Made by a program: the position numbers and the translations under genes
Notes under the pieces: model-generated
Database searches by the model: none
Told to the model about the DNA's origin: nothing
What the model saw: only the letters and a program-made list of their open reading frames with translations
Shown: piece after piece, positions 6,046 through 7,174 of the stretch
Position numbering within the stretch: the stretch's first letter is position 1
How the letters are laid out: every line of letters begins with the position of its first letter
Source: CAYRMV01 sp964425255
GTDB taxonomy: Bacteria; Bacteroidota; Bacteroidia; Flavobacteriales_D; Crocinitomicaceae
Length of the DNA: 7,174 nt
Assembly (NCBI GenBank): GCA_964425255.1
Contig: CAYRMV010000160.1
Location: forward strand, 1-7,174
Reading direction: 5' to 3'

Positions 6046-6884
6046 AAATAGTTAGCTTACTTTTATTCGTTTTTTACACATCATTTGGTTTTTCTCAAGG
6101 AAAATTAATGTTTGATATAACAGCTGGAAAGGAAGTTGATATGAATACTACATATTATCCTTATACGTTTTCTTCCATTTTAAAAACAGGACCAGTTTTT
6201 TTTGAAGCAAAATACCATTATAACAATGTGATGAGGACTGAAAATCAATTAATTCTTGAAAAAGAATCGTTTGGTGGTAAAATTGGATTTTTTACGAGTT
6301 CAACCTTAGCAAATGGCGACTCAAGATTTGGATTTAGTGTAGGATTTAGTCAAAATGAATTAATCAAAAGAGTATCTATAGAGGATAAAAATTTATTTCC
6401 GTATGAATATCAAGGTGCTAGTAGTGAATTAAATAAAATTTACATTGGTTATCAAACACATGTATACTCCATAGGTTTTAAAATGATTTCATTTTCCAAA
6501 GATAGAAGTGCTAAAATGGACAACTTTGCAGATGAATTTGATATGAAATTTTTAAAAAACAAGAATCTTTCAACTGTTATTAAACTTGATTTTGATGTAC
6601 TCTTTGCTTCTAAAATTGAACATGATTCAACAATTTTGTATTCACCTTATGGTTTTTTCATTCCAAAAGAACTCCAACTTAGAGATGGTCTTGTGAAGAA
6701 AGCTAGAATGGGTGTTTTGATGAGAATGATGTATACTCCTTACACAAAAATTGGTTTTTCAGCAGAATTTGGTTTAATTCCAGGATTAAAATTTAAAAAC
6801 GGGAATGAAAATGGGGTTAATTTAACAGCAAAATTTGGTGTTCACTTGAATTTCAATTACTTATCTTCAAAACAAAAAAAATGA
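6042..6884 (+). CDS. Outer-membrane barrel-like protein, family not recognised
   Basis: 280 residues. The signal peptide MKIVSLLLFVFYTSFGFSQ is likely cleaved after Gln19. The mature part alternates short amphipathic strands and polar loops (KTGPVFFEAKYHYN, SRFGFSVGFSQNE, YTKIGFSAEFGLIPG) and finishes with LTAKFGVHLNFNYL, followed by a short polar tail SSKQKK. This fits an outer-membrane barrel of about 260 mature residues. No conserved family or active site is recognised. The start codon overlaps the previous stop as ATGA, and its own stop overlaps the next start in the same way. Its closing strand resembles those of the other barrels only in general character. Function unknown; the operon suggests it acts with the large barrel before it and the lipoprotein after it. 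Confidence 0.8.
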   Translation: MKIVSLLLFVFYTSFGFSQGKLMFDITAGKEVDMNTTYYPYTFSSILKTGPVFFEAKYHYNNVMRTENQLILEKESFGGKIGFFTSSTLANGDSRFGFSVGFSQNELIKRVSIEDKNLFPYEYQGASSELNKIYIGYQTHVYSIGFKMISFSKDRSAKMDNFADEFDMKFLKNKNLSTVIKLDFDVLFASKIEHDSTILYSPYGFFIPKELQLRDGLVKKARMGVLMRMMYTPYTKIGFSAEFGLIPGLKFKNGNENGVNLTAKFGVHLNFNYLSSKQKK

Positions 6885-7174
6885 AAAAGCTTCATTATCT
6901 AATTTTTGTAAGTTTGATTTTTACTTTATTTTCGTGTAAGAAAAATCAAGAACATCTAATTCCGAAGGAAGTTGGAGAAGATATATATCTGATTACAAAT
7001 GATCTTCAAAGTATTTTGTATTCTCAAGCTTTGTTAGATAGATTTGCGTTAGAACAATTTTCTTTTACAACTAATTGTTTGAATTTCACTAGTGATACAA
7101 CCGGAAATTCAGTTACACACGTATTCGAATTTCAAAAGTCTGGTTATTGTGATTTTTATCAAGATTCTACAAAA
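6881..7174 (+). CDS. Lipoprotein, N-terminal part (cut by window end)
   Basis: An open frame starts at the ATG overlapping the previous stop (ATGA) and runs 98 codons to the edge without a stop. The N-terminus MKKLHYLIFVSLIFTLFSC is a clear lipoprotein signal with lipobox LFSC, so Cys19 is the lipidation site. The exposed part has Cys residues in NCLNF and GYCDF separated by a short beta-like stretch (THVFEFQKS). This spacing faintly recalls Bacteroidota lipoproteins with a C-x-T...IDFG..C pattern, but that is too weak to assign a family. It is the sixth gene of the operon and the second lipoprotein, repeating the barrel-barrel-lipoprotein order. Because the protein is incomplete, its length and function are unknown. 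Confidence 0.85.
   Translation, partial: MKKLHYLIFVSLIFTLFSCKKNQEHLIPKEVGEDIYLITNDLQSILYSQALLDRFALEQFSFTTNCLNFTSDTTGNSVTHVFEFQKSGYCDFYQDSTK

Noticed and set aside
2792..6884. Polysaccharide utilisation locus of the SusC/SusD type
   Set aside because: The barrels are 230-470 residues with no plug or carboxypeptidase-like N-terminal domain, far smaller than SusC. There is no SusD-like lipoprotein and no glycoside hydrolase.
2792..6884. Type IX secretion cargo proteins
   Set aside because: The C-termini end as barrel strands or short basic tails and show no sorting-domain motifs.

Overview
The window looks like chromosomal DNA from a member of the Bacteroidota, most likely a flavobacterium-like lineage. 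It is strongly AT-rich. Starts lack Shine-Dalgarno motifs and are instead preceded by A-rich stretches. There are matches to the Bacteroidota -7 promoter element TAnnTTTG. Exported proteins have signal peptides ending in FSQ or TAQ, lipoproteins have short SSC/FSC lipoboxes, and the regulator is a TPR-type HisKA_3 kinase with a LuxR-type response regulator. I cannot name a species.

Layout: bases 1-324 hold no intact gene. They contain a possible terminator hairpin (24-44) and the decayed remains of a GIY-YIG nuclease-like gene (56-292) broken by two adjacent in-frame stops. A two-component system follows: a membrane sensor kinase with about six TPR repeats (325-2046), and a NarL/FixJ-type response regulator (2039-2692) whose start overlaps the kinase end by 8 bases. 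The 99-base gap 2693-2791 carries a perfect 16-base palindrome, a third GGTAT half-site and a good Bacteroidota promoter.

From 2792 to the right edge, six genes run head to tail with no gaps beyond 8 bases. They encode an outer-membrane barrel-like protein, a second one, a lipoprotein, a large barrel-like protein, another barrel-like protein, and a lipoprotein cut by the window end. Junctions are a 14-base overlap, an 8-base gap and three ATGA overlaps, so this should be one translationally coupled operon. The order barrel, barrel, lipoprotein occurs twice.

Working model (inference): the kinase senses an envelope or extracellular signal through its extracytoplasmic TPR domain. The regulator then binds the palindrome about 70 bases upstream of the operon start site and controls a set of outer-membrane proteins and lipoproteins. 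I do not recognise the four barrel-like proteins as members of a named transporter or secretion family, so the operon may be an uncharacterised envelope system.
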